From an uncultured Clostridia bacterium (GTDB lineage: Bacteria; Bacillota; Clostridia; Peptostreptococcales; Anaerovoracaceae): DNA of 64,000 bases. Below are positions 26,701-32,960 of this stretch, piece by piece; position 1 is the stretch's first letter; every line of letters begins with the position of its first letter. The notes beneath the pieces were generated by a model. That model made no database searches and had not been told where the DNA came from. It saw only the letters and a program-made list of their open reading frames with translations. The stretch lies in contig CAKQGQ010000004.1 in the NCBI GenBank assembly GCA_934233735.1, positions 77,745 through 141,744 of the forward strand, read 5' to 3'. Both the position numbers and the translations under genes were made by a program.

Positions 26701-27056
26701 ACAACGCCGAGTACAAAGCTTCTCTGATTAATCTCGTCATAATATTCCAAAGCAATGTGTGTGAAAACACTTGGCATTTTGTCCGCCGGTCTTGCGTAAA
26801 TGCCCGCGCTGGGATCCAATAAGCATCTGGTATAGGAAACGAGATTCCGCTTGCCGGTTCCCGTATTATTTTTGCTCGTAGCCTCATTAAATTTATAATC
26901 CCCCGTATACGCATATTTAATTGCATCTAAAATCGTCGATTTACCGCTTTCATTTTCACCGGTAATCAAGGTCATGTTTTCCGACAGCGGAATATTTTCA
27001 TTAATAAAGCCGTACCAGTTTATCAGCTTAACCTCACGCAAACTAATTTTACTCAT
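23733..27056 (-). CDS. jetC: Wadjet SMC-like ATPase JetC
   Basis: JetC is the motor subunit, an SMC/MukB-like ATPase that extrudes DNA loops. The 1107-residue protein has Walker A GENESGKST (33-41), and long coiled coils with heptad-rich EEL/KLRR stretches across about 210-450 and 600-900. A hinge-like globular part lies near 460-590. The signature region GYNSGAGTQIPYTLILSAAL and Walker B LIFIDEPFEKMSD are near the C-terminus. Its start overlaps the end of jetB by eight bases. Confidence 0.93.
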   Translation of the reverse strand: MSKISLREVKLINWYGFINENIPLSENMTLITGENESGKSTILDAIKYAYTGDYKFNEATSKNNTGTGKRNLVSYTRCLLDPSAGIYARPADKMPSVFTHIALEYYDEINQRSFVLGVVLETAAADIKTSEWYAAEKKTLKDLHFTYEEKGQEKPYDASDFQKKNGLKLKNKKDGITLFMQMTGLKLPYQEVSAYQRKLRNIMAYNPAAKIQEFIKESVLEEHPVKFEKLKEAKENIERINSSLELINQEIQDLDEILENFGELEKQQNRLLVDDIKRKYQKVLEWQEKLQNAEEIIEKNRLQCEELEKKIRAQQEVIRNAQEQHEKVKDSLQKMDASQAIEASRRAMEGYEERLQKLRREAAMLDNFQRTIRETVEDAKISEAEHLLDSGMLEKLVDSKTEAVEKQLFLEKLKRALQEARDAVMQQKYSIEDELERIQKECVLQNEILEACKKKKADFTFAGEQLAFIKEVNREFEQLGINEQAKMACEYVIGIKDEEWRNAIESFLGIHRYAVIVSPTAFDIANRMLDKSGHRYIELVNTKRLMKKELTCEEDAVFHLLDIQNSYAAAYFKFWLGRIHAVPVEEVPSYDNAMSKEGKLSRNMAVTYINFRKIKSYCLGEEAIELNRIAAQKRLNLLEKEETELLTKQKTQQQKMDSLRSTIDSFRDFNLNAHREAAQTETQLHEERKHCNELLEAQRNNAEFMALSEQLSRLGRELDDRTKRQSEMNRKKDKLEVETESKQNDSIEYRRQLQEASDILDEERMMHASVHEKAIEEYDRFRKGEAKIGGLMKQNSRERLQSSIANLQSMLQGRQMNYNNRKPQEERLPLGTDAEGSYQKRKTKIWIDDLQGIQEKMREQTRKYEDIFKHEFVLSIYEHARTALSDIREINKELRKLKFSTQYQFDVKMLKDHSDYTKVLNYAEYLQSANDLFDDQISFNSSGYGKYEKDEIEKRENEIKNIINKMIDKNDLSEIKRFADYRNYMSYEILVTDDTIKEGKLSKTVGYNSGAGTQIPYTLILSAALSMLYNARVNSVRLIFIDEPFEKMSDHNIKLMLDFFKAQNFQVIFCAPPNRLESIGSECGVIIPLLKLKKEDMRIGKVKFHEQ

Positions 27057-27702
27057 ACTCTTCTTCCTCGCTTTCTATGAATAAATCTGCGCTGTCTTCT
27101 GCACCGGATTCCGCAGAGGTGTCCGGCATCCCTGTGTATTCCTCGATGACGCGTTTCAGCTGTCCGATATCCATACAGAACTGCAGGGATGGATACAGCC
27201 GTACAATTCCGTCCTCACGGCCAATGTCGTCACCGAAGTCAATTAAATTAAATCTTCTGAAAACCAGATACGCGCCTTTAAAATCAGACGGAGTCAGGCT
27301 AATCTGATAAATTCCGCATTTATCGATAATGTCTCCTACCGTAACGAAAACAGGCTCTTTGTATCCCATTCGTTCCAAATAGAGCATCCACAGCACCAAG
27401 AGCAGTCTTATCTGTTTCGAATCAAAACGATACAGATTTGCCCTTTTTAAACCTACCGTTTCCACATCTTCGTCATGCTGCTGCAGCATGGCAACTTTCA
27501 GCCTGTCATCCACCATCACCTGATAACCGATGAGGGAAAGGTAGGTATTTACATCATAATGATTTGACTCTGCAGCGATAAAGTCGTATAATTTTTCATC
27601 TTTATCCGCAACAATAAAAGTTGTATCCAGTAGTTTTCGAATACTGCGTTTAAACAGATATGCGTCTTCATCATTCATTTTATTTATGATTTCTAATCCC
27701 AT
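27049..27702 (-). CDS. jetB: Wadjet subunit JetB (MukE/kleisin-associated, DUF4194-like)
   Basis: The 217-residue protein has the tandem winged-helix look of MukE-like subunits, with conserved stretches LSLIGYQVMVDDRLKVAML and LLLVLWMLYLERMGY. An acidic tail follows. In Wadjet it links the kleisin JetA to the JetC arms. It overlaps jetA by ten bases, with AGGTGA as ribosome binding site inside jetA. Confidence 0.88.
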   Translation of the reverse strand: MGLEIINKMNDEDAYLFKRSIRKLLDTTFIVADKDEKLYDFIAAESNHYDVNTYLSLIGYQVMVDDRLKVAMLQQHDEDVETVGLKRANLYRFDSKQIRLLLVLWMLYLERMGYKEPVFVTVGDIIDKCGIYQISLTPSDFKGAYLVFRRFNLIDFGDDIGREDGIVRLYPSLQFCMDIGQLKRVIEEYTGMPDTSAESGAEDSADLFIESEEEEYE

Positions 27703-29141
27703 ATTTTTTCACCTGTGTCTTTCTGTCCGTTCTTTCGTATAATGCGTGCTCCGCTGATTTCCGCGGTTTCGGTTTCGACCGTTTTTTCTCCAAGCTCCAC
27801 TTCAAACGGAAATTCCTCATTGCCTGCATATGCCATCGCTGCCGCATACATCAAAACTTCTTCCTTCGACAGAATCGGTTTTTCTCCGATTTCAATGCTC
27901 TCTGCTATGCCAAGCTGTGCGTCAAGATAGTCTCCGGTTCTCTCAACAGAATAGCGATTCTGCGCCTGGCTGAACATTTGCTCCGTTTTAGCTTCTTTTT
28001 CCTCTTCTGTAAGTTCTTCCTTGTAAAGTGCAATGTTTTCACCCGAATTTTTCATCCTGCGTTTCTTTTCAAAGGATTTATAGCCGACATATCTTTGCTG
28101 CATAGTATTAAGCGTATCGGCAACCTTTTCGATTGCTGTTTCCTGTTCTTTTTCCGAAAGCTTTCCCACAGTACTTAAAAAATCATGAAGCACACTTTCC
28201 ATTTTTTCGCCGCTGCTCGACATCAACATGATACGCGTATTCGCTAAATTGTAATAGTTATTGATTCTTGTATCAATCAACTCCATATTTTCTTCGTACT
28301 CGATACTCAAAAAATGCTGCAGCTCCGCAAAATATCGATTCACTCTCTCTTCCGCAGACTGCATGTCCATCTGCAGTCTTTCCGCGCATTCCAGTGTCAT
28401 CTTCTGATAAATCTCGGGTTCTTTTAGTTTTCGCAGTCTGCCGCGAATAAAGGAAAGCTGCGTCGGTATCAGACCGTTATTCTTAATGAAGAAATACTCG
28501 CTGAAAAACCGATCCAGCATCTGATCCTTCATAATGAATTGCCCGAAACAGTTCATATCCTGAAATGCTATTACTGCCTTCATAATATCAGAAATGCTGT
28601 CCTTTAAATCGGTCAGTTCATTTTTTAATTCACTCTCATTGTCAATCATCGGTACAAGAATGTTGTTGTAAGGATGCTCCATTCTCGGGCTATCCTTTTC
28701 AAAAGCTGATTTCATGATTTCGTACATAGAGAAAATACGGTTGGACATTGCCCCTTGACCGCTGCGCTCCGTCAGCTTCCGCAGGAAATCCATGATTCTG
28801 CGGCAATCGGTCGCAATATTCACAACATACTCGCCGTTACGCCCGATTTCCCTCGGCAAAACCCATCCGGCCTCGCGGAAGAGCGCTATAATAGTTCCCG
28901 CCTGAAGCGGATAACCTAACGCTTCTTCATCGGCACCGTCCGGAGGCAAATCCTCTGAAGGAATTTGCAAAGTATTTCGCAGATAAAAAGTAATGCAGTC
29001 TCTGGCATCAGACTCATAAAGAACCGGAAGTTCCTTTGTCTTGTCAATCAGAAGCTGCATACAATCGTAATATATTTTTTTGTATTTTAAGTTAAACGGT
29101 TTGAAAAAATTTTCATTTTTCAGATAATCAAATAAGTTCAC
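27693..29141 (-). CDS. jetA: Wadjet kleisin subunit JetA (DUF5716-type)
   Basis: The 482-residue protein is helical and matches the JetA/DUF5716 group in its N-terminus (MNLFDYLKNENFFKPFNL) and in its central coiled region. JetA is the kleisin that closes the JetC ring. Translation starts at GTG with AGGAG six bases upstream. It is the first gene of jetABCD. The type number of this Wadjet is not certain from reading alone; a DUF5716 JetA points to the type usually called III. Confidence 0.85.
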   Translation of the reverse strand: MNLFDYLKNENFFKPFNLKYKKIYYDCMQLLIDKTKELPVLYESDARDCITFYLRNTLQIPSEDLPPDGADEEALGYPLQAGTIIALFREAGWVLPREIGRNGEYVVNIATDCRRIMDFLRKLTERSGQGAMSNRIFSMYEIMKSAFEKDSPRMEHPYNNILVPMIDNESELKNELTDLKDSISDIMKAVIAFQDMNCFGQFIMKDQMLDRFFSEYFFIKNNGLIPTQLSFIRGRLRKLKEPEIYQKMTLECAERLQMDMQSAEERVNRYFAELQHFLSIEYEENMELIDTRINNYYNLANTRIMLMSSSGEKMESVLHDFLSTVGKLSEKEQETAIEKVADTLNTMQQRYVGYKSFEKKRRMKNSGENIALYKEELTEEEKEAKTEQMFSQAQNRYSVERTGDYLDAQLGIAESIEIGEKPILSKEEVLMYAAAMAYAGNEEFPFEVELGEKTVETETAEISGARIIRKNGQKDTGEKIWD

Positions 29142-29239
29142 ACTCGTCTCCTATGCTACGGCCGGCTCTATGCCTTGAATTACAGCATTTAAATTGCCTC
29201 ATTTCAGTATCTTCCTTTACCGATATTTTATCATAGGCA

Positions 29240-29395
29240 TTATGACTTTTCTACCTGAATTTCGGCATTTAGTAATAAATTCGCAATATTTCGGCAGCAT
29301 TCCCTTACAATAGCTCCAAAAGTTCTGCCCTGCTCATATTCATCAAGCCGCCTGAGGATTTTCTCCTTTAAAACTCCAGTCCGCTTTTCTCTCGA
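29240..29395 (-). pseudogene. remnant of a TetR-like regulator (C-terminal fragment)
   Basis: The minus strand is open for about 50 codons (…EKILRRLDEYEQGRTFG…) and ends at TAA, with no start codon or ribosome binding site. It resembles a C-terminal tail of a helical regulator. A promoter overlapping an operator-like palindrome lies directly upstream, which is the usual arrangement for an autoregulated TetR gene. I infer that the gene body was lost. The family assignment is tentative. Confidence 0.35.
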
Positions 29396-29400
29396 TTAAA

Positions 29401-29457
29401 GTAACTCGTGAGTTACTTTCTTACGAGTGTAATATACTACACTTTGTGTAAAGTCAA
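29401..29457 (-). promoter_or_regulatory. promoter with operator-like palindrome upstream of jetA
   Basis: The minus strand reads TTGACT, 17 bases, TATTAC (29429-29457). Thirteen bases further, GTAACTC and GAGTTAC form an inverted repeat with a two-base centre (29401-29416). A second imperfect repeat (ACACAAAGTGT) lies in the spacer. In the present layout this is the nearest promoter for jetABCD. Confidence 0.55.
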
Positions 29458-29497
29458 GCTTAAGTTTCTCTTTCCACTTCGCCAAAATCAGACTTTT

Positions 29498-30487
29498 TCA
29501 TTCATCATATGGCTCATCTCCGTCATCATACCACTCGTCCCATGCCTCGTCTTCGTCATCGTAGTCTTCCGGATTATCTTCCCACACATCCTCCGGGTTA
29601 TCGTAGTCTTCGCGAATGCCTTCCCACGGGATTTTCGGTTTATTATCTTTCTCGGAATCCGTAATCACATCATCCTTCGGGTCAAAATACGTAAAAGAAT
29701 GCAAAATTAACTGATTCTCGCCTTTCAGCTGAAAGCAGAGCCCTGACGCAAGCAGGCTGCCGTCCTTCCGGTACCAGCGCACCGTGACCTGCTTATGGTT
29801 TTCATCCATTTTGTCATAATCTCGGCACAAAATCCATTCGTCCGGCTCGCCTAATGTCGTATACTGCAAGGCACGCAGCGGCATGCCCTCTTCCGGCATT
29901 TTTCCGGAGTACATTTCCTTTAAGGTCTCTTCACTTATCAGTGGGGCATATCCTTGGTCTTCATAGTTTGTTTGCGTCGGCACATACGGCATGCTGCCTG
30001 CATTTTCACCGGGCAGGAGACCTCCGATTATAATTCCAAGCACGGCAACAAAAGCGAAGGCCAGGCATTTGCCGCCAATCCCTTTCTTTTTTTGCGGTTC
30101 AAAACGCGCCTGCGTGTCTGCTTGCAATGCAGCGCATGCCTGCGGCTCTACTTGCAGTGCGACACGCACTCGTGTTTCTTGCGGCTCTGCCCTTTCGCGC
30201 GTTTTCTTTTGCTTTGGTACATCCCAGCCTTCCGGCTGTTCGGTTTTTTCGAGGACATGCTTTGTTTTTTCCGGCGGATACGGCGCATCTTCGCTCGTGC
30301 ACGAAATCACTTGCGTCACCAGTCCAACCCGCTCTTCATTTTCCCTGCCGAACGGCACCCTAACAAAATCGCCCGCCCGGACACTCTCATCCTCCGTGAT
30401 ATACGAAAGCTCAAAGTGCGAGTTGCTGAAGCGAACCTTGCAGTATATATATTGTTGTTTTGCTTGTTTATCTGTGTTTGTGGACAT
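29498..30487 (-). CDS. membrane protein with PriA-like N-terminal domain and acidic tail
   Basis: The 329 residues divide into three parts. Residues 10-80 resemble the 3'-end-binding domain of PriA (RAGDFVRVPFGRENEERVGLV; compare GDKVKIPFGKGN in the PriA of this window). A charged linker leads to one membrane helix at 139-160 (CLAFAFVAVLGIIIGG). The outer part ends in about 45 residues made mostly of D, E, W and Y. No helicase motifs exist. The ribosome binding site GGAGG is 11 bases from the start. Function unknown; the domain may have been reused for protein contacts. Confidence 0.65.
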   Translation of the reverse strand: MSTNTDKQAKQQYIYCKVRFSNSHFELSYITEDESVRAGDFVRVPFGRENEERVGLVTQVISCTSEDAPYPPEKTKHVLEKTEQPEGWDVPKQKKTRERAEPQETRVRVALQVEPQACAALQADTQARFEPQKKKGIGGKCLAFAFVAVLGIIIGGLLPGENAGSMPYVPTQTNYEDQGYAPLISEETLKEMYSGKMPEEGMPLRALQYTTLGEPDEWILCRDYDKMDENHKQVTVRWYRKDGSLLASGLCFQLKGENQLILHSFTYFDPKDDVITDSEKDNKPKIPWEGIREDYDNPEDVWEDNPEDYDDEDEAWDEWYDDGDEPYDE

Positions 30488-30537
30488 GTTTTGTGATTCC
30501 TCCGAGGAGATGAATGAGATGTAATCCTAAATATACA

Positions 30538-30566
30538 TTGCATAATCATTCAATCTGTGCTAATAT
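30538..30566 (+). promoter_or_regulatory. promoter of candidate ncRNA 2
   Basis: TTGCAT, 17 bases, TAATAT. It has the same spacing and the same -10 context as the promoter at 20052-20080. Confidence 0.5.
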
Positions 30567-30572
30567 GAAGTC

Positions 30573-30653
30573 AAGAGGAAACCGTTGAAAACGGCTAACC
30601 TGTTTGGATTAAAATAATCGCCTCAGATTGCAAGTCGGGCGATTATTTTTTTA
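30573..30653 (+). ncRNA. candidate small structured RNA 2 with intrinsic terminator
   Basis: About 80 bases follow the promoter. CAAGAGG can pair with CCTGTTTG to enclose the hairpin CCGTT-GAA-AACGG. A terminator follows, made of AATAATCGCC and GGCGATTATT with a T run (30613-30653). The order of stems equals that of candidate RNA 1, although most stem bases differ. The terminator also works on the other strand, where it ends the small-peptide transcript. Confidence 0.45.
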
Positions 30654-30702
30654 TGTAAATGGTAATCCGCACTCTACCAAAGGTAATTGTGATTCGCACC
30701 AT
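30643..30702 (-). CDS. candidate 19-residue peptide MVRITITFGRVRITIYIKK
   Basis: The short frame has a strong ribosome binding site (GAAAGGAAGGTGG) four bases before ATG and a TATAAT box about 80 bases upstream (30782-30787). The peptide is amphipathic and basic with alternating I/T/R, and contains the near repeat VRITI twice. Its 3' end overlaps the terminator of the convergent candidate RNA 2. The layout resembles type I toxin-antitoxin loci, but no homolog is recognised. Confidence 0.35.
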   Translation of the reverse strand: MVRITITFGRVRITIYIKK

Positions 30703-30830
30703 ATTACCACCTTCCTTTCATCCAAAATCCCTTTTGAATTTCGGAAGGTTAACCGCTTTCGCTTGTCCTCTTGACAAAATCATTATATCATATTCTCTGA
30801 CAAAGAATAAGCGTTCCTCTTGTTTCTCAT

Positions 30831-31907
30831 TTATTTTTTCTCTTCAATAACGAATTTGAGCATTTTAAATGCTGCCTGCTTTTTTGCTTCTTTTTTTGAT
30901 GATGACTTGGAAGTAAACGATTCCTCGTATTCTTTATTCTTGCATGTGCAACTCCAAATCGGATTGCCATCTTTGTCATGCGTTTCTTCAAAAGCATAGA
31001 CAGGAATTGAAAAATAGCCTCGGCGGGCAAGAATTTCAAGTTGGTTAATGGCAAAATCTTTGCTTGGTTCGTCGATTTCGTCTTTCATCGTAATTTCTCG
31101 AATATATTCGTTTTTTTTCAAATATTCATACGCTAACTTGCAGACATTCATTCGTGCTTCACTTTTTGATTCTCCGAACCCGCGAAAAATCGGCAGTGCA
31201 TCCAATAATTTTAATTCACAATGGTATTTTATGCGGTCAAAATCGAAAGGCGAAGATATATTTTGAGAGATTCCTTCAAATTTTTCATACCACGTTGACT
31301 GGTATGATTTTTCTTTAAACCAAAACCAAGGCAGTACATGGTTGTTTTGCATCTCCCAATCTTGAATCAAACGAACATAATTGTCATCTTCGTCATTTTC
31401 AATAAAATCCTCTATTACCAGCATGGCCTCCACTACTGACTGAATTATCGTAAAGTTCCATCCGCAGTCTATAGTTACTGCGCCAACAATTGCCTCAAAC
31501 AAATCCTCTTTTACGGACTTCTCGTTTAAAACATTATTTTTAATGTCACTTTCTCCCATTAGCAAAAGCTCTGCGAATCCCAGTTCTTCAATTCGTTGTG
31601 CCAAATTTTTCTTTTGTACGATTCGACTTTTCAGTTTCGTGAGTTCGCCCTCTGAATATTCGCAGAAAAACTCCTTTGCCCCTTCCGGTGGATTGTCGCT
31701 TTGCACTGCTCCGAATTTTTCTATCAGTATTTTTATTACTGCAAAATCAAGTGCTTTATCTCCGATAAATTCCAAAACCTCATTATTTTCTCCGCCATTT
31801 TCTTCTGTGTAAGAACGACGCGTAAATGCTTGGTTCAGCAAATCAATGTTCTTAAAAGTATAGCCAATCTGAGCTTGAACCATTTTAAATCCTAATTCTC
31901 TTTCCAT
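30831..31907 (-). CDS. RNase III-like endonuclease with two dsRNA-binding domains
   Basis: The 358-residue protein begins with an RNase III domain whose signature is NEVLEFIGDKALDF. The catalytic acids are intact: E43, D50, D135 and E138, equivalent to E38, D45, D114 and E117 of E. coli. Two regions resembling dsRNA-binding domains follow, at about 185-270 and 285-355; the last ends SSSKKEAKKQAAFKML. Standard rnc encodes one such domain and sits near smc and ftsY, unlike here. The ATG is chosen over an upstream hydrophobic extension because GAAAGGA lies nine bases before it. It lies in the defence island with its own promoter. Confidence 0.85.
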   Translation of the reverse strand: MERELGFKMVQAQIGYTFKNIDLLNQAFTRRSYTEENGGENNEVLEFIGDKALDFAVIKILIEKFGAVQSDNPPEGAKEFFCEYSEGELTKLKSRIVQKKNLAQRIEELGFAELLLMGESDIKNNVLNEKSVKEDLFEAIVGAVTIDCGWNFTIIQSVVEAMLVIEDFIENDEDDNYVRLIQDWEMQNNHVLPWFWFKEKSYQSTWYEKFEGISQNISSPFDFDRIKYHCELKLLDALPIFRGFGESKSEARMNVCKLAYEYLKKNEYIREITMKDEIDEPSKDFAINQLEILARRGYFSIPVYAFEETHDKDGNPIWSCTCKNKEYEESFTSKSSSKKEAKKQAAFKMLKFVIEEKK

Positions 31908-32132
31908 AATAAAAAATCCTTTCAGTAAATAATTACCAAAAGGCATAATAAACAATAGCAATCCGACAGATATTATCTCCCGCATAACAGCACGCAAAAA
32001 ATATTGTCAGACCCGATAGATTAAATTTGATCCTTTGTTTTCTTTTATTTACTCGTGTTCACTTGCATAAACAGGAATAAACACCAAAATACAATGTCTG
32101 AAATTTAACTTATTATGCCTTCAAGTACTTAC

Positions 32133-32161
32133 ATTATAGCACTAATGTTTATTTTTGTAAA
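32133..32161 (-). promoter_or_regulatory. sigma-A promoter of the RNase III-like gene
   Basis: TTTACA, 17 bases, TATAAT on the minus strand. The transcript would have a leader of roughly 210 bases before the ATG; no clear fold was seen in it apart from short A/T inverted repeats. Confidence 0.6.
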
Positions 32162-32177
32162 CAAAAATTTTGTTCAT

Positions 32178-32202
32178 GTCATACTGACCGTGTCATACTG
32201 AC
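32178..32202. repeat. 11-base tandem direct repeat
   Basis: GTCATACTGAC occurs twice with a 3-base gap, directly upstream of the RNase III promoter and beside the preceding terminator. It could be a regulator binding site. Confidence 0.5.
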
Positions 32203-32203
32203 A

Positions 32204-32240
32204 GAAAAAACCGCCTTTAGCAGTTAGCCTGGGCGGTTTT
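32204..32240 (-). terminator. rho-independent terminator after the 63-residue protein gene
   Basis: AACCGCC and GGCGGTT pair around a loop of about 16 bases, followed by a T run on the minus strand. Confidence 0.75.
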
Positions 32241-32257
32241 CCGAGCAAACAAAATCG

Positions 32258-32449
32258 CTATATTTTCTCTTTTGTGATAATCTTCATCGTACCTTCTTGT
32301 TCGCCTCCGGTTATCACTAATTCTGCTATATTATTTCCACTCTCTTGCATACTTGAAATGAGGTCAAGTGCAGTTTCTTTCAATTCATCACTTGGAACAT
32401 CCATAACTGTTGTTTTCATTGTTGTAATCTTTACATTCGTTTCCTTCAT
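32258..32449 (-). CDS. small protein of unknown function (63 aa)
   Basis: The frame starts at MKETNVKITTMKTTVMDVP with AGGTGAG five bases upstream and is followed by a terminator. It looks like a soluble alpha/beta fold with alternating beta strands (ELVITGG, TMKIITKEK). No family is recognised. It is a single-gene unit upstream of the RNase III-like gene. Confidence 0.55.
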   Translation of the reverse strand: MKETNVKITTMKTTVMDVPSDELKETALDLISSMQESGNNIAELVITGGEQEGTMKIITKEKI

Positions 32450-32541
32450 CTTCTCACCTCTCACTATTACTCAAACATTTCTTTTTTATTTCTTCTGGAT
32501 TTGATTATAACATATTCGTTTCAAAATTTCCACATTCAGTT

Positions 32542-32676
32542 TCATGCTTGAATCTGTTCATCCGAGCCTGCTTGCTGCAGCTTCCATGCAGTGAAAAGAA
32601 ACCACGGAATGCTATCGAATGTGTTCATTTCCATCTGATTTTCTTCCTCCTGCGAATGGATAAGAGGCCTCTTCAT
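32542..32676 (-). CDS. candidate 44-residue peptide or gene remnant
   Basis: The frame runs from MKRPLIHSQEEENQ to a TGA and contains IPWFLFTAWKLQQAG. It begins 20 bases after the yccF stop, with only a weak purine-rich site upstream. A real small protein or leftover of a larger gene are both possible. Confidence 0.25.
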   Translation of the reverse strand: MKRPLIHSQEEENQMEMNTFDSIPWFLFTAWKLQQAGSDEQIQA

Positions 32677-32695
32677 CTTGCTTGTTTCTTCTCTG

Positions 32696-32872
32696 TTATC
32701 TGACGGTCTGCGCGCCAAACGACATCAGTGACAACTGTGCCAACTTAAAAAACTGCTTCCCGAATGGGATTCCGATGATCGTGATGCACCAGATCAGCCC
32801 CGCCAGCAGCCAAAGAAGACCGCTGAATAACCCACCAAAAATAAACCAAAGAATGTTTCCTAATATGTTCAT
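32696..32872 (-). CDS. YccF-family small membrane protein
   Basis: The 58-residue protein starts MNILGNILWFIFGG, has two hydrophobic segments and the family stretch WCITIIGIPFGKQFFKLA. AGGAG lies five bases upstream of the chosen start. It corresponds to one YccF repeat. An inactivated paralog is at 19845-19987. The function of the family is unknown. Confidence 0.75.
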   Translation of the reverse strand: MNILGNILWFIFGGLFSGLLWLLAGLIWCITIIGIPFGKQFFKLAQLSLMSFGAQTVR

Positions 32873-32960
32873 AATTACTCCTGTATGTATATCTTTCATC
32901 AATTAGAGATCATCCGTCATTACGACATTTATTACGACATCATATCGTTTGTCATAGAAA

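Noticed and set aside
29478..29500. Short sequence CTTCGCCAAAATC-GACTTTTT shared with 54371-54393
   Set aside because: Only about 20 bases with a mismatch and no flanking duplication or mobile gene; too short to call attachment sites or an insertion element.
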